In this document: positions 33,625 through 44,598 of the stretch, in pieces
How positions within the stretch are numbered: position 1 is the stretch's first letter
Layout: every line of letters starts with the position of its first letter
DNA from: Apodemus sylvaticus
Lineage: Eukaryota > Chordata > Mammalia > Rodentia > Muridae
Reading direction: 5' to 3'
Length of the DNA: 64,000 nt
NCBI RefSeq assembly: GCF_947179515.1
Contig: NC_067492.1
Location: 9,557,347 to 9,621,346 of the forward strand
The notes under the pieces: generated by a model
The model's database searches: none
What the model was told of the DNA's origin: nothing
Seen by the model: the letters and a program-made list of their open reading frames with translations, nothing else
Position numbers and translations under genes: made by a program

Positions 33625-33818
33625 TCTTTTTTTTTTTTCTTTTAAATTTATTTATTATATGTAAGTACACTATAGCTATCTTCAGATGCACCAGAAGAGG
33701 GCATCAGATCTCGTTACAGATGGTTGTGAGCCACCATGTGGTTGCTGGGATTTGAACTCAGGACCTTCAGAAGAGCAGCTGGTGCTCTTAACCACTGAGC
33801 CATCTCTCCAGCCCCCCA
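33625..33818 (-). mobile_element. B2 SINE
   Basis: Complete antisense B2. Confidence 0.94.
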
Positions 33819-34004
33819 GCTTTGAGGTTTCAAAAGTCCATTCCAGGCCTGGTCTCTGTACCTGCTGCTTGTGGATGGAAATGTAAAGCTCTTGGGTACT
33901 GCCGTGACACAATGCCTGGCTGCTTTTGGCCATGATGATAACAAACTAACAACCCTGACATTGTAAGCAAGGGCCCGTTGGATACCATCTTTAGACAATT
34001 ATTT

Positions 34005-34175
34005 GTTTTACATTACACATTAGGGTGTTTTGCCTACTTTGTGCTCACGGAGGTCAAAAGAGGTCAAAAGAGGTCATCAGATCCCCTGGAACTGGAGTCA
34101 CCCATGTTTACAGTTTGCCAACTGAGCTCTGGTCTCCTGCAAGAGCAATGCATGCTCTAAACCACCTGAGCCCTG
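34005..34175 (-). mobile_element. B3 SINE, diverged
   Basis: ATTAGGGTGTTTTGCCTAC ... ACCTGAGCCCTGTCTCC. Confidence 0.55.
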
Positions 34176-34434
34176 TCTCCTTTTACCAGCGTTGCCTTGG
34201 TCACGGTGTCTCTTCACAGCAATAGAACACTCAGATACTTAGTCTGCGCTAACAGGGCTGATGCATGTGCTCCATGCCGGCCCTCAGCTGGGTTGAGCTC
34301 TGAAATTGGTTGAGCTGGGTTGGTTCCTGAAAATTACTTCCCAAACCTCTTCACAAGAGAATTCCAGCAGAGGCTCCAAGCCATCGACACTTAATATCTG
34401 TCAGTTACAATTAAGTAAGAGTACTGGGCACAGG

Positions 34435-34635
34435 CTGGAGAGATGGCTCAGTGGTTAAGAGCACTGACTGCTCTCCCGAAGGTCCTGAGTTCAAATCCCG
34501 GCCACCACATGGTGGCTCACAACCATCCATAATGAGATCTGATGCCCTCTTCTGGGGTGTCTGAAGACAGCTACAGTGTACCTACATACATGAAATAAAT
34601 AAATAAGTACATCTTAAAAAATAAATAAATAAAAG
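34435..34635 (+). mobile_element. B2 SINE
   Basis: CAGGCTGGAGAGATGGCTC head; (AAAT)n tail. It lies in Klhl36 intron 3, antisense to the gene. Confidence 0.95.
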
Positions 34636-34958
34636 AGTACTGGGCACATTTCAGGCTCTCAATGACCACATAGGGCCAGGGGCTATTGTGTTGGACACAG
34701 GACAGACCCAGAATGCTCCCATGAAGACAGAAGGTTCCATCTAAGAATGCTGCTTTGGACTCCAGCCAGCCCTTCAGATGGCGGCTGCCTGGCCTTCCCT
34801 GACCCAGGTCTAGGTCCAGGGAGGGCATCAATGATGCGGCTCCTCACTTGACCATCATGCCTCTCTCTGAAGCAGATCCTGGAACCAGGACGCCACAGTG
34901 AGGTGAGGGAGCTACATAGAGGCCTCATGAGGATCGAATGAATCTGCTTTAATCTCAC

Positions 34959-36029
34959 CTTGATCCACTGTTTACGGCGGGGGTCATACCTATAGAGAAC
35001 GTTGGAGGCTGCGTTCCCTCCGTTGTCTCTCGAGAAGCTGCCACCAGCGATGAAGATGAAACCCCCAAGCACAGCGACGCAGTGGTGGCTCCGGCGGGCC
35101 GGCAGCGATGTCTCCTTCACCCACTGCTCGTGCTTGGCGTCCAGGTAGCAGGTGTCATCGCTCAGCTCCAGACACCGCTCAGAGACCTCACCCCCCACGA
35201 AGAGCAAGCACTCCTCCGCACGCAGCAGCGTCCGCTTCGTCTGCAGGACGGGCTGGGCCACCAGGCTGTTGTGGTAGTGCATGGCTTCCTCCACGAAGCC
35301 CTCGCCGTTGGCCTCGCTGGGCAGCAGCGAGCACATGGCCAGCTTCACCCGCTGCAGCAGGATGTCCTCGGGGAAGAGCGGGAAGCGGATGTTCTCCAGC
35401 ACGCGGCAGGTGTGCACCTCGCGCTCGGGCTGCTGCGTGAGCCACTGCAGAGCGGCCTGCAGCAGGTCATATTCCCACTTGTGCTGCACCTGGCCACTGC
35501 TCAGGTAGACACACAGCTTCTGCACAGAAATGGACTGCAGGAAGTCAGGCGTGAAGGACAGCGTGCTGAAGTGGCTCAGTACGAAGCTATCGATGAAGGC
35601 ATCCAGTCGCTTGAGGCTGTAGATGGAGGCCAGCTCCTGCAGGTAGAGATAGTTGTCCTCGCTCACCTCCTGCTCCAGGTACTCACAGCAGAAGTCCACC
35701 ACTGTCCAGATCTGCAGCAAATGCGCCGTCTCCAGGATGTAGTCGATGTTGCTACCGTCCAGCTCCAACTCGCTGCTGTAGAGGAAGTCCACCACCGCCT
35801 TGAGCCCCACGTACGAGGTGCCCACCAGCTCCACCTCCTTCTGGAAAGCTTCGCGCATGCCCAGTGTGAACATGGAGTTGAAGTAGTCGCTGCACACAGC
35901 CAGGAGGTTGCGGTGGGCCGGCACTCGCTGCTCCTCGACCACAAGGACCACGTCGCAGAAGAGGCCGTGCAGCCGCTGCTCATTCAGCCGCTGCAGCACC
36001 GTGGTGGAGTGGTCAGGCCAGTGGTACAT
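34959..36029 (-). CDS. Klhl36: KLHL36 coding exon 3: BTB, BACK and first kelch repeats (residues 21-377)
   Basis: This is the main coding exon, 357 codons. The acceptor CTCGTGCAG precedes 36029, and the donor AAG/GTGAGA starts at 34958. In order it encodes a BTB/POZ domain (about residues 45-115, with CDVVLVVEEQ, the PAHRNLLAV segment and YFNSMF), a BACK domain (about 149-255, with YLQELASIYSLKRLDAF), and the first two kelch blades (LLFVGGEVSE near 295 and FIFIAGGSFSRDNGG near 343). In this family BTB dimerises and, with BACK, binds cullin-3, while the kelch propeller recruits the substrate. KLHL36 is therefore expected to be an adaptor of a CUL3 ubiquitin ligase; its substrate is not evident from sequence. 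No internal stop or frameshift is present. Confidence 0.96.
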
Positions 36030-36218
36030 CTGCACGAGAAGGTGTGTCAGGGAGAGGAGCCCTGGGCTGTCGCCCACGGCCTGCCGCGACCGCAGTCAGA
36101 CCCCAGAGGTCGGTACGATTGTGATAAAATGGAACCCGAGCCCGGGGAAGAAAACCCCAGAGCTTCTGAGAGCATGTGTCTCCTGCCTTCTCTCCCTCCC
36201 TCCTGAAATGTTTTAAAA

Positions 36219-36370
36219 ATTTGGCTGGGCATGGTGGCACATGCCTAAAATCTTAGCACTCAAGAGGCAGAGGTTGTTGGCTTCTGTGAGGTCAAGTCTG
36301 GTCTAACTAGAAATTTTCAGGCCATCCAGGACTACACAGAGAGACATTGTCTCAAATAAAATAAAACAAG
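36219..36370 (+). mobile_element. B1 SINE, diverged
   Basis: GGCTGGGCATGGTGGCAC start. Confidence 0.85.
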
Positions 36371-36718
36371 CTGGCAACATATGCATTAGCCGGTGTGGAC
36401 AGATAGCGACAGTGTGCATGTGGAGGGGAGGAGACAGCTTTCTCTCATTCCATCCGGAACCTCCGCGGGGCAGAGCTCAGGTTGTCTGGCTGATTTGAGC
36501 AATAAGGGATTTTACATGTTGAGCCTTCAAGCCAGCCCCACTATATATATTCCCTCGAAACTGCTTGGCAAATCTCTGTGAGTTCAAGACCAGCTTGGTC
36601 TACAGAGAGAGTTCTGGGACAGCCAGGGCTATTACACAGAGAAGCCCTGTCTTGAAAAACTAAAAACAAGAAACTGTCTGCTAGCTTTCTGTCTTCCTCC
36701 TTTATAACTAGGAGTTTA

Positions 36719-36895
36719 AGCCGGGCGATGGTGGCGCACACCTTTAATACCAGCGTTTGGAAGGCAGAGGCAGGTGGATTTCTGAGTTCGAGGCCAGCCT
36801 GGTCTACAGAGTGAGTTCCAAGACAGCCAGGGCTACACAGAGAAACCCTGTCTCAAAACAAAACAAAACAAAACAACAACAACAAAAACAAAAAA
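36719..36895 (+). mobile_element. B1 SINE
   Basis: GCCGGGCGATGGTGG start; target-site duplication TAGGAGTTT. A B1 fragment lies at 36560-36670. Confidence 0.93.
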
Positions 36896-37589
36896 CCTAG
36901 GAGTTTTAGAGTTTACTTTTTCCTCTTTCCTTTCTTCTTTCTTCTAGGTCATGACAGATGTTTTGTAAATGTTTTCCCACCAGAAAAGTAGTACTGCCTA
37001 GGGAGAAGCCCCTAAATCCAGACAGAGCAGCTCTGCCTCCTGCTGGCTGTGTGGTCTTAGTTAGCCACAGCCCTCTAACTCTGCATATTTATAATTTAGA
37101 GTGAGGGATCAGTCCGCTGGACAGCCCAGTGGGCACTTGAGAAGCTCTGGCTGTGCTCGAGGCCCTGAGGGGAGGCAGCCTTCTCTGTCTTACAAAAGGC
37201 TGAATTCACAGTCATGTTGACTCCTCTCCCCCATCCACTGATCAGGCTCGGGAGCTCACAGCAGTCACCACTTTTCAGATGCATGTTCTTGGATCCTCGG
37301 CTGAGAACCCAGGGACCCAGCTGTAGGAATGCTGTCCTCCTCAGGGCTCATTCTGTGCTGTCCACGAGACAGACGCAGGTAAGAGAGGGAGGAGGAGAAA
37401 CGAGAAAAGGGGATAGGAAGAGGAGGACAAGAAAAACAGACTATTGGAAACATAAATAGCTGGCTAGCCTGAGACCAAGTGTGAAGGGAACAGGAAAGTG
37501 GGAAGACAGGCTGACGGTGTCTGCAGGCCCTTACCTCCCTGAGTAACTAAGTCTTCTCTGCATGAGTTCTGTAGCAAGGGCCCTATCTA

Positions 37590-37646
37590 TGTATCTATAT
37601 GTCCATGTATATAAGTATCTGTATCTATATATCTATTTATGAATCC

Positions 37647-37691
<45 letters not shown>

Positions 37692-37945
37692 CCTATCTAT
37701 CTATCCATCTATCTATCCATCCATCTATTTGTGTATCCATCTGTCTGTCCATCTATCCATCCATCTGTCCATCTATTTGTCCATCTATCCATCCATCTGT
37801 CCACCCATCTATACATCCATTTATCTAACATCCATCCATCCATATATCTGTCAGTCCATCCAACCATCCATCCACCTGTCAGTCTGTCTGTCCGTCCAAC
37901 CATCCATCCATCCATCCATCCATCCATCCATCCATCCATGTATCC
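37590..37945. repeat. (TCTA)n/(CCAT)n tetranucleotide array
   Basis: Pure TCTA units near 37644-37690 grade into CCAT/CTGT units. Long open frames of PSIYLSI type are repeat artefacts. Confidence 0.97.
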
Positions 37946-38125
37946 ATCCTCCTATTTATTGGGAAACAGGGTCTCATGTACCTCAGGCTGGCCTCAAATA
38001 CTCTATGTAGCTGAGGATGATTTTGAACATCTGGTCCTCCTGAGATAATAGATGAGTGCTGGAATTACAGATGTTCACCACACAGGTAGCACTGGGGATT
38101 GGGCAAAGGGCTTCATGCATGGCAG
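37946..38125 (-). mobile_element. PB1-type repeat, left arm of an inverted duplication
   Basis: GGGAAACAGGGTCTCATGTAC ... GAACATCTGGTCCTCCTGAG. Confidence 0.7.
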
Positions 38126-38527
38126 GTAAGTATCCTAGCAACCTAACCACATCCCAGCTCCTTCCCTATTCCCCCTTTGAATCTGCTCCTTCGCACAGTC
38201 AGTGCCTCCCTCCCACCCCTGGCTGATGCCCTTAGAAGTGACTGTCTTTATCTTCTCATGCTCCTATGTCTGATCACTCTGTACATCTTGCAGGCTTGTG
38301 GGAAAAAGCAGGGCGACCTGCCCACAAGCTCAAGAAGATAACATGTCTTCCTCAAGGGCACCTCCCTCTTGGCTCAGTAGCTAGGCTCTCCTGCTTGTTC
38401 TTCTGTGACAGAATGGCTGCTGTCAGCCCCACCTCACCTGTGGTGTGGCTCTTCATTCTGTGTACTCCCTTACAGGGAGGACTGTTGGCCTTGAGGAGGA
38501 ATGGTCCGGGCTCTTCCAGAGAAGGAA
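38126..38527. other. unique intron DNA between inverted arms
   Basis: Nothing recognisable in this Klhl36 intron 2 stretch. Confidence 0.45.
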
Positions 38528-38635
38528 GGACACCTATCATCTCAGGAGGACCAGATGTTCAAAATCATCCTCAGTCATAAAGAATTTGAGGCCAGCCTGG
38601 GGTACATGAGACCCTGTTTCCCAACAAATAGATAG
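38528..38635 (+). mobile_element. PB1-type repeat, right arm of an inverted duplication
   Basis: Near-complement of 37950-38050. Confidence 0.75.
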
Positions 38636-38780
38636 ATGGATAGGGGGATAGATAGATGGATGGATGGACAGATGGATGGACGGACAGATGGATGGATGGT
38701 TAGACAGATGGATGATAGATGGACAGAAAGACAGACAGACGGATGGATGGATGGATAGATAGAAAGACAGACAGACACAC
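38630..38780. repeat. (GATA)n/(GATG)n tetranucleotide array
   Basis: Complementary in type to the array at 37590-37945 and placed as its mirror. Confidence 0.95.
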
Positions 38781-39002
38781 AGACCATAGCCACATGTGAC
38801 AAGGTGCTGTAAAGACCCAGTGTGCACAGATGGCTGTGAGCTAAGTGAGCTGCTGGGCAGTGGGGGAACTCAACCACTATCCCTGATGTGGGCTCCATTC
38901 TACCAACTATGGTTCTCCTCTTCCTGGGTCTCAGCTGCAGTTTGCCCTGGCATTGTGACAGCTGCAGAGAGCACCTTTAAACACACCCACCACTCCCAAC
39001 AA

Positions 39003-39003
39003 C

Positions 39004-39035
<32 letters not shown>

Positions 39036-39165
39036 CTTCTTCTTCTTCTTCTTCTTCTTCTTCTTCTTCTTCTTCCTCTTCCTCTTCCTCTTCCTCTTCC
39101 TCTTCCTCTTCCTCTTCCTCTTCCTCTTCTTCCTTCTCCTCCTCCTCCTCCTCCTCCTTCTTTTC
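39003..39165. repeat. (CTT)n(CTTCCT)n(CTC)n polypyrimidine tract
   Basis: About 23 CTT units, about nine CTTCCT units, then CTC units. It is the expanded tail of the adjacent antisense B1 and lies in Klhl36 intron 2, where the pre-mRNA would carry GAA/GAG. Confidence 0.97.
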
Positions 39166-39316
39166 TTTTGGTTTTTTTCGAGACAGGGTTTCCCTGTGTA
39201 ACCCTGGCTGTCCTGGAACTCACTTCTGTAGATCAGGCTGGCTTCGAACTCAGAAATCTTCCTGCCTCTGCCTCCCAAGTGCTGGGATTAAAGGCGTGCG
39301 CCACCATGGCCCAGCC
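39166..39316 (-). mobile_element. B1 SINE with purine-repeat tail
   Basis: Antisense B1; CACTCCCAA before the tract (38991) and after the element support tract and B1 as one insertion. Confidence 0.9.
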
Positions 39317-39404
39317 ACTCCCAAGTTGAAAGGGATATCAAAGCAGAGTCTCAGCATGTGGGGGAATTAGTAACACCCTATACAGAATTTCTTGACAGTC
39401 CTAT

Positions 39405-39432
39405 ACTACTACTACTACTACTACTACTACTG
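39405..39432. repeat. (CTA)n microsatellite
   Basis: About nine CTA units. Confidence 0.9.
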
Positions 39433-40023
39433 TTATTATTAATGGGTTTCTTTGTTGTAGCCCTGGCTGTCCTTGTTCAGTAGACCAGGCTGATCTTGGA
39501 CTCAGGTTCACCTGTCTCTGCTTCCTTGATGCTGGGATTATGTGCTACCTACCATACGTGGCTCTACACAATGGAATGTCAGGGGTGGAGGGCCCCTAAG
39601 TGGTCAGGAGTGAGAACAGAGTCCAGCAGGTACAGGACGATGTCTGCTAGGATAGAACTCAATACCCTCCCTGCAAGGCAACCCACTTTAGAGTGCTTCA
39701 GAGAGCGATGGCGTTGCTGTCATGGTGGACAGACTCCATCACCAAACAGGAGAGCAGGAGCAGCCTGCCTTGACATGCTGGCGGCTCCCAAAGCCTCAAG
39801 AGGTCTTCCACTGTTCGAAAGGTACCAGACACATACCGAGTGCCCATCAGTAAATCCAGTGGGACCAGAAAGGAACAGGAGGAGGCAGGAGGATGGTTGT
39901 GAGTGCAGCCACCAGCAGCATTTGGTCATGTTCTTTCCTATTTGCTTAGGAACTAGTTACATGGGCGTGCCTGATGCCCAAACTTACAGAAGACATTTAT
40001 GATTTAGGCAGCTTTATTATTAT

Positions 40024-40165
40024 TTTTTTCCAGACAGGGTTTCTCTGTGTAGCCCTGGCTGTCCTGGAACTCACCCTGTAGACCAGGCTAATCTCAAACT
40101 CACAGGGATCCACCTGCCTCTGCCTCCCAAGTGCTGGGACCAAAGGTGTGCGCCACCACTGCCTG
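40024..40165 (-). mobile_element. B1 SINE
   Basis: Complete antisense B1. Confidence 0.93.
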
Positions 40166-40240
40166 CCTTATTTATTGTATTTTTCACTACCAGAGATCTG
40201 TGGGCTACAATGAAACCTCCCACTTCAAAAACAAAGACAA

Positions 40241-40400
40241 AGCCGGGCGGTGGTGGCGCACGCCTGTAATCCCAGCACTCTGGGAGGCAGAGGCAGGCAG
40301 ATTTCTGAGTTTGAGGCCAGCCTGGTGTACAGTGAGTTCCAGGACAGCCAGGGCTACACAGAGAAACCTGTCTCGAAAAAAACAAATAATAATAAAAAAG
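40241..40400 (+). mobile_element. B1 SINE
   Basis: GCCGGGCGGTGGTGGCGC start. Confidence 0.94.
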
Positions 40401-40759
40401 ACAAAAATAAACTAAACAAAAACATGTTAAAAAAAAAAAAGAAAGAAAAAGTAAACTTTCTGCACCCCTGAGAATCATTTTTCACCCCGTTGGGGGCAAT
40501 ATTGCCATCTCAGAGAGTGTACCATCCAAAACAATCAAGAGATTTAATCTCCAAAGAGAAACATTTGAAGAAGGCCGGGCACTGTTAGCACATGGCAGTT
40601 AGGAAATGAGTGCATATGGCCATTGTCCACACAGGAGTCGCCTAAAGATTGTCTACAGCAGCGGTGGAACTGAGTTACTGTGTAAGGCACAGCTCCTCAC
40701 CCCTGCACTCAGCTTAACCAGGAGACGCCCCATCAAATCCTTTCTTCTTTCCCTCCTCT

Positions 40760-40930
40760 TTTTTGCTGTTGTTTTTTGTTTGTTTTGTTTTTTTGTTGTT
40801 GTTGCTTTTCAAAACACAGTTTCTCTGTGTTGCACTGGCTGCTCTGAAACTTAGTCTGTAGACTAGACCAGGCTAGTCCGAAACTTAGGGATTTCCCTGT
40901 CTCTGCTTCCCTCGTGCTGAGAAAGGCATG
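40760..40930 (-). mobile_element. old B1
   Basis: Diverged antisense B1 with a GTT-rich tail. Confidence 0.7.
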
Positions 40931-41059
40931 CAACACCGTGCCCAGTCCTCAGTCCTCTCGCTGTGGAGCTGAGGGTGAGCTTTAATCTCAGATCCTTCTG
41001 CTTTTGCCTCCTGAGGGCTAGAATTATAGATGTGTTCCACTGTTCCTGACACATCCAAA

Positions 41060-41135
41060 GCTGGTCCCCAAACTCAGGGATCTGCCTGCCTCTGCCTCCC
41101 TAGTGCTGGGATTAAAGGCGTGCACAACCACTTCC
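41060..41135 (-). mobile_element. B1 fragment
   Basis: CAGGGATCTGCCTGCCTCTG ... GCTGGGATTAAAGGCGTG. Confidence 0.8.
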
Positions 41136-41140
41136 CAGTT

Positions 41141-41318
41141 AGATTTATTTATTTATTAGATGTAAACACACTGTAGCTGTCTTCAGACACCCCAGTAGAG
41201 GGCATCAGATCTCATTATGGATGGTTATGAGCCACCATGCAGTTGCTGGGGATTTGAACTCAGGACCTTCAGAAGAGCAGTCGGTGTTCTTAACCACTGA
41301 GCCATCTCCCCAGCCCCC
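41141..41318 (-). mobile_element. B2 SINE
   Basis: Antisense B2, same sense as Klhl36, 375 bp from exon 2. Confidence 0.93.
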
Positions 41319-41693
41319 CAGTCCCATTCTTGCCTGGCCTGCTGAGGGTGATTCTAACGGGCTGATAGCCACAGACCAAGCAAGTCCACACTTGTTCACT
41401 CATGGGGTCCCAAGGATTTGGATGATAAAGAGAAGAAATCCTTAAGGTCAGGAGGTTGAGTTCTACTTTAAAGTCAGGCCATGTTCTCCGTGAGACTCAT
41501 ATTGGTTGGTAAGCCCCACATGGAGCAGAAATCCCATGGTTCTTTTCGGCCACCCTCATGGTGATCTGTAGAACGGAGGGGGCTATACTCATAGCTCCTC
41601 TGCAAACCCATGTGTGGCTACAGTCAGGGAGGCAGCAGCCAGAATGAAGTGATCGGAAGGGATGCCGTGGGTGGGGAGGGACTGCTCACGTAC

Positions 41694-41753
41694 CTTCGAG
41701 GACTCGCTGATCTTGTACGGCCGGGACACTCGCATCTGCTTGCCTGCCTCCAT
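41694..41753 (-). CDS. Klhl36: KLHL36 coding exon 2 (residues 1-20; start codon)
   Basis: This is the first coding exon. The acceptor TTATTGCAG sits just before 41770 and the donor GTACGT begins at 41693, so the full exon is 41694-41770 with 17 untranslated bases. The ATG at 41753 has A at -3 and G at +4, a strong Kozak context. The twenty codons begin MEAGKQMRVSRPYK and end ISESSK, matching the short N-terminal segment I recall for KLHL36. The exon ends on a codon boundary (phase 0) and joins to exon 3 at Met21-Tyr-His-Trp. The reading frame is also open upstream through the splice into exon 1, but without an ATG. Confidence 0.93.
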
Positions 41754-42051
41754 CGTGACTGACTTCAGACCTGCAATAAGAACGGCATCTCTGAGCACGC
41801 AGCATCAACTCCAGGTTGGCTGTTCGTGGCAGGCCCTGTTGGCAGGCACCACCGCTGTCAGCAAGTGAAGAAACCGTCCCATGGAGGAGGGTGAGGAAAT
41901 CACAAGGTTGTCGTAACTGCTGAGGGTAGGAGTAAGCTAGCAGAGGGAACTGAAAGAGCAGAAACAGAGAGACCTCAACCACAAGAGCAGGTGATATCAA
42001 TCTGAAGGGTATCTCAAGACCGGGGCACAGGGGAGCACACAGCACTGTCTA

Positions 42052-42215
42052 GGTTTGTTGTTTGTTTATTTGTTTATTTGTTTGAAACACGGTTTCTCCA
42101 TGAAGTTCTGGCTGTCCTAAAACTTGCTCTGTAGACAAGTCTGACTTTGAATTCACAGGAGATCTACTTGCCACCTGAGTGCTGAGATTAAAGGTGGGCA
42201 AATGCCACCAGGCTT
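42052..42215 (-). mobile_element. B1 SINE, diverged
   Basis: GTTTGTTTATTTG tail and GAAACACGGTTTCTCC. Confidence 0.82.
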
Positions 42216-42629
42216 AAAGCAAGCTGTTGGATTGGGGACTGTGTGGCAGGAGGCAGCCCAGCTGCTTTTTCCAGGAACTTAGGTATCTGTATGGGGGTCA
42301 GAGCTCCTGGAACTCTGAGCCCATTTGACGGCCTTGTCTGGGGGCAGAGGCAACCTCCTTTACTTATATTTAATACATGTCCTTTTGTCATCTAAAGTCT
42401 GACTCATGTCACACTCTTTAGTCTGTGTCTCAAGAGTTCATGTTTTCTCCCTTAAATTGAATTAAATCTGTTTCTTTTATGAAAGCCTGGGAGAGTTTGT
42501 TTGTTTGTTTGTTTGTTTGTTTTTTGTTTTTCCCATCTTTCAGGATCCAGGGATTGAACTCAAATCCATAGGCTTGGTGGCCAACACCTTTATCCACTAC
42601 ACCATCTCAGTGGCCTAATACACCCACCT

Positions 42630-42815
42630 TTTTTTTTTAAGAGTTATTTATGTTATGCATATGAGTACACCACCATTGCTCCCTTCAGACACACCAGAAG
42701 AGGGCGTCAGATCCCATTACAGATGGTTGTGAGCATCATGTGGTTGCTGGGAATTAGACTCAGGACCTCTGGAAGAGCAGTCAGTGCTCTAACCACGGAG
42801 CCATCTCTCTACCCC
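42630..42815 (-). mobile_element. B2 SINE
   Basis: Antisense B2. Confidence 0.92.
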
Positions 42816-43576
42816 CATGCCCACCTTTTGATGTCTACCTTTGGGCAATGGCAGAGTCTTTGTTACAGTCACCATTGTGAAGCCTGGACGACAGTGTGGA
42901 TCTTAGCTTAAGGGGCTTCCCTTGCTGCCTCCCTTGGTCCCTTCCACACATGGGAGGCTAATGACAACTGTCCTACTTTACAGATGAGGGCATTTTGAAT
43001 TGTCATAATGCTAGTTAAGGTCTGACCACCAAACTTGGGCCCTTCATCTCTGCGGAGAAACAAGGCACAGACATGACCAGTGTCACACTTTCAGATTTTC
43101 AAGAGGAAGTGGAGGGTAAGAGACAGTTGTGACTGTACAGACTCTGCTCTGAGTGCTGTCCTCAGGACTTCTGTGTCTTCATTAATTTTCTCCCATGCAA
43201 CCGCACAAGACCATCCCCATCCGTCCTTGATTCAAAACTCAAGAGGTCACAACCGGGGTTGAGAAACAATGCCCACCCCCCACCCCCCAGCATCCAGCAG
43301 TCAGGAGAATATGCAGGGCCTCCTGTTCCTCTGCGCTCCACAGCTGTATGAGCTGGTCATAGGAGAGAGGAATCCACAGGGAGAAACGTCCCCTGAGGCC
43401 TATGCTCTGACACAAACATGAGCAGTCCTGCTGTGCTGACCTTTCTGATCAAATCTACAGACCTGACACATGCTGTTCCTACCTGCATTAAAATGCCAAG
43501 GATCTTGTGACTACCTGGGAGCCAGGCTTTGGAGGACTTGGAAGTCTAGGAGGACACTGGCAGGGGACACCCAGGG
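42816..43576. other. unique Klhl36 intron 1 DNA
   Basis: No further exon recognised. Confidence 0.5.
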
Positions 43577-43985
43577 GGGACTAAACCTATTGAGCTAAAT
43601 CCAGAGAAATTATGCTGAGGAACTCCCAGCCCCTTTATGTTCCTGGACCGGGGGACTGGGCTGGGCGTCGAGGGCAACAACACATTGCAAACAGCCTGAA
43701 GTTAAAACCTGCACGTTCCCCACCTACTTCTTGAAATGATCTTGCCCCAAAGCTCCCCACCCTCAAAAAAGATCCTAACCGTTCTAGAAGGTTGGAAAGT
43801 ACAGCCTCTTGCTGGTCTAATTAACAGCCTGTGGAGAGGAGTCTGTCTTTTCCTGTTTCAATTCTTTACCCCCTTTTCCTTATAAAACCAACATGGGCTG
43901 GGCTTTCCCGCAGTTCTGCTGAGCTCACACCAAGAATCATTTTGTTACCTATTTAACAAAGAGTCTTTGCTAAGAGGGACAATGT
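43577..43985 (+). mobile_element. possible LTR-like segment with TATA box
   Basis: CCTTATAAAACCAACATGGG at 43878 onward followed by TTTGTTACCTATTTAAC is LTR-like in arrangement. The ends and target-site duplications are not clear. It could instead be ordinary intron sequence. Confidence 0.3.
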
Positions 43986-44598
43986 CAGCAAGGCTCTGAG
44001 ATAAATGGGGGGAGCGAGGGGGCTTCAGTGTTCTCGTGGAGGAAGAAATCGGGACATTCCATCCTGTTCCACTCTCCCTGGGAAAGAAGACACAACTGTA
44101 TCTTTTTGAGAAAACTAGTAACTTTGTGACTAAGCTGTATCCTTGCAGGGACTCTCCTGGCTGCCGGGGGCCCAGAGAAAAGGGAAACGTTTCAACAATC
44201 AAACAGCATCTAATTACTGCATGCCCCTCATTCCCTGGGTTCACCTTGGTGGTCTGAGAATGGGCACCATTGTTCCCACAGTGATAAAACCACACCGTGG
44301 GTGGGCTAGGTGGCTAAAGGGCCCACCCAAGGTCACAGTCAGGAAAACATAAGATACCCTTTCTGCCCACCTACTTAGGGCATCCAGCCAGGTCTCTGGT
44401 TCCTCACTGTCTGGAAGCTTTCTTTTCTAGGCCAAGGGATCTAGAGAGAGTTCTCCAGTGCCAGGCTCGCCTTAGTCTTCCGGACCATGTCTGTGGCGCC
44501 TAGCTGCGTCCTGGACTACGTGCAAGCAGGTGAGGTGAGGGTGCAGAGCCCCCACCCGGGATCCCCGGGAGCCAGCATGCAGCCCAGGCTGCACTCAC

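Larger units (their letters stand above)
33535..34235 (+). mobile_element. degenerate family A repeat with two SINE insertions
   Basis: GGGTTAGGAGGTGTGG near the left end and TTGCCTTGGTCACGGTGTCT near the right end are hallmarks of the family. Confidence 0.6.

Noticed and set aside
35082..36206. 374-codon plus-strand open frame opposite Klhl36 exon 3
   Set aside because: It is the complement of the strongly conserved BTB/BACK coding exon; GC-rich coding sequence often leaves the antisense frame open, and its translation is low-complexity without a domain.
37599..38048. 149-residue frame rich in SIYLSIY
   Set aside because: Pure translation of the TCTA/CCAT microsatellite plus a PB1 remnant.
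37590..38780. CRISPR-like array
   Set aside because: Vertebrate DNA; the units are simple tetranucleotides without unique spacers.
38796..39329. 177-residue leucine-rich frame and its arginine/lysine-rich complements
   Set aside because: Translation of the CTT/CTTCCT tract and a B1.
44487..44531. Plus-strand ATG followed by a GTGAGG donor-like site as a divergent first exon
   Set aside because: It lies inside Klhl36 intron 1 on the opposite strand, with no partner acceptor or second exon recognisable.
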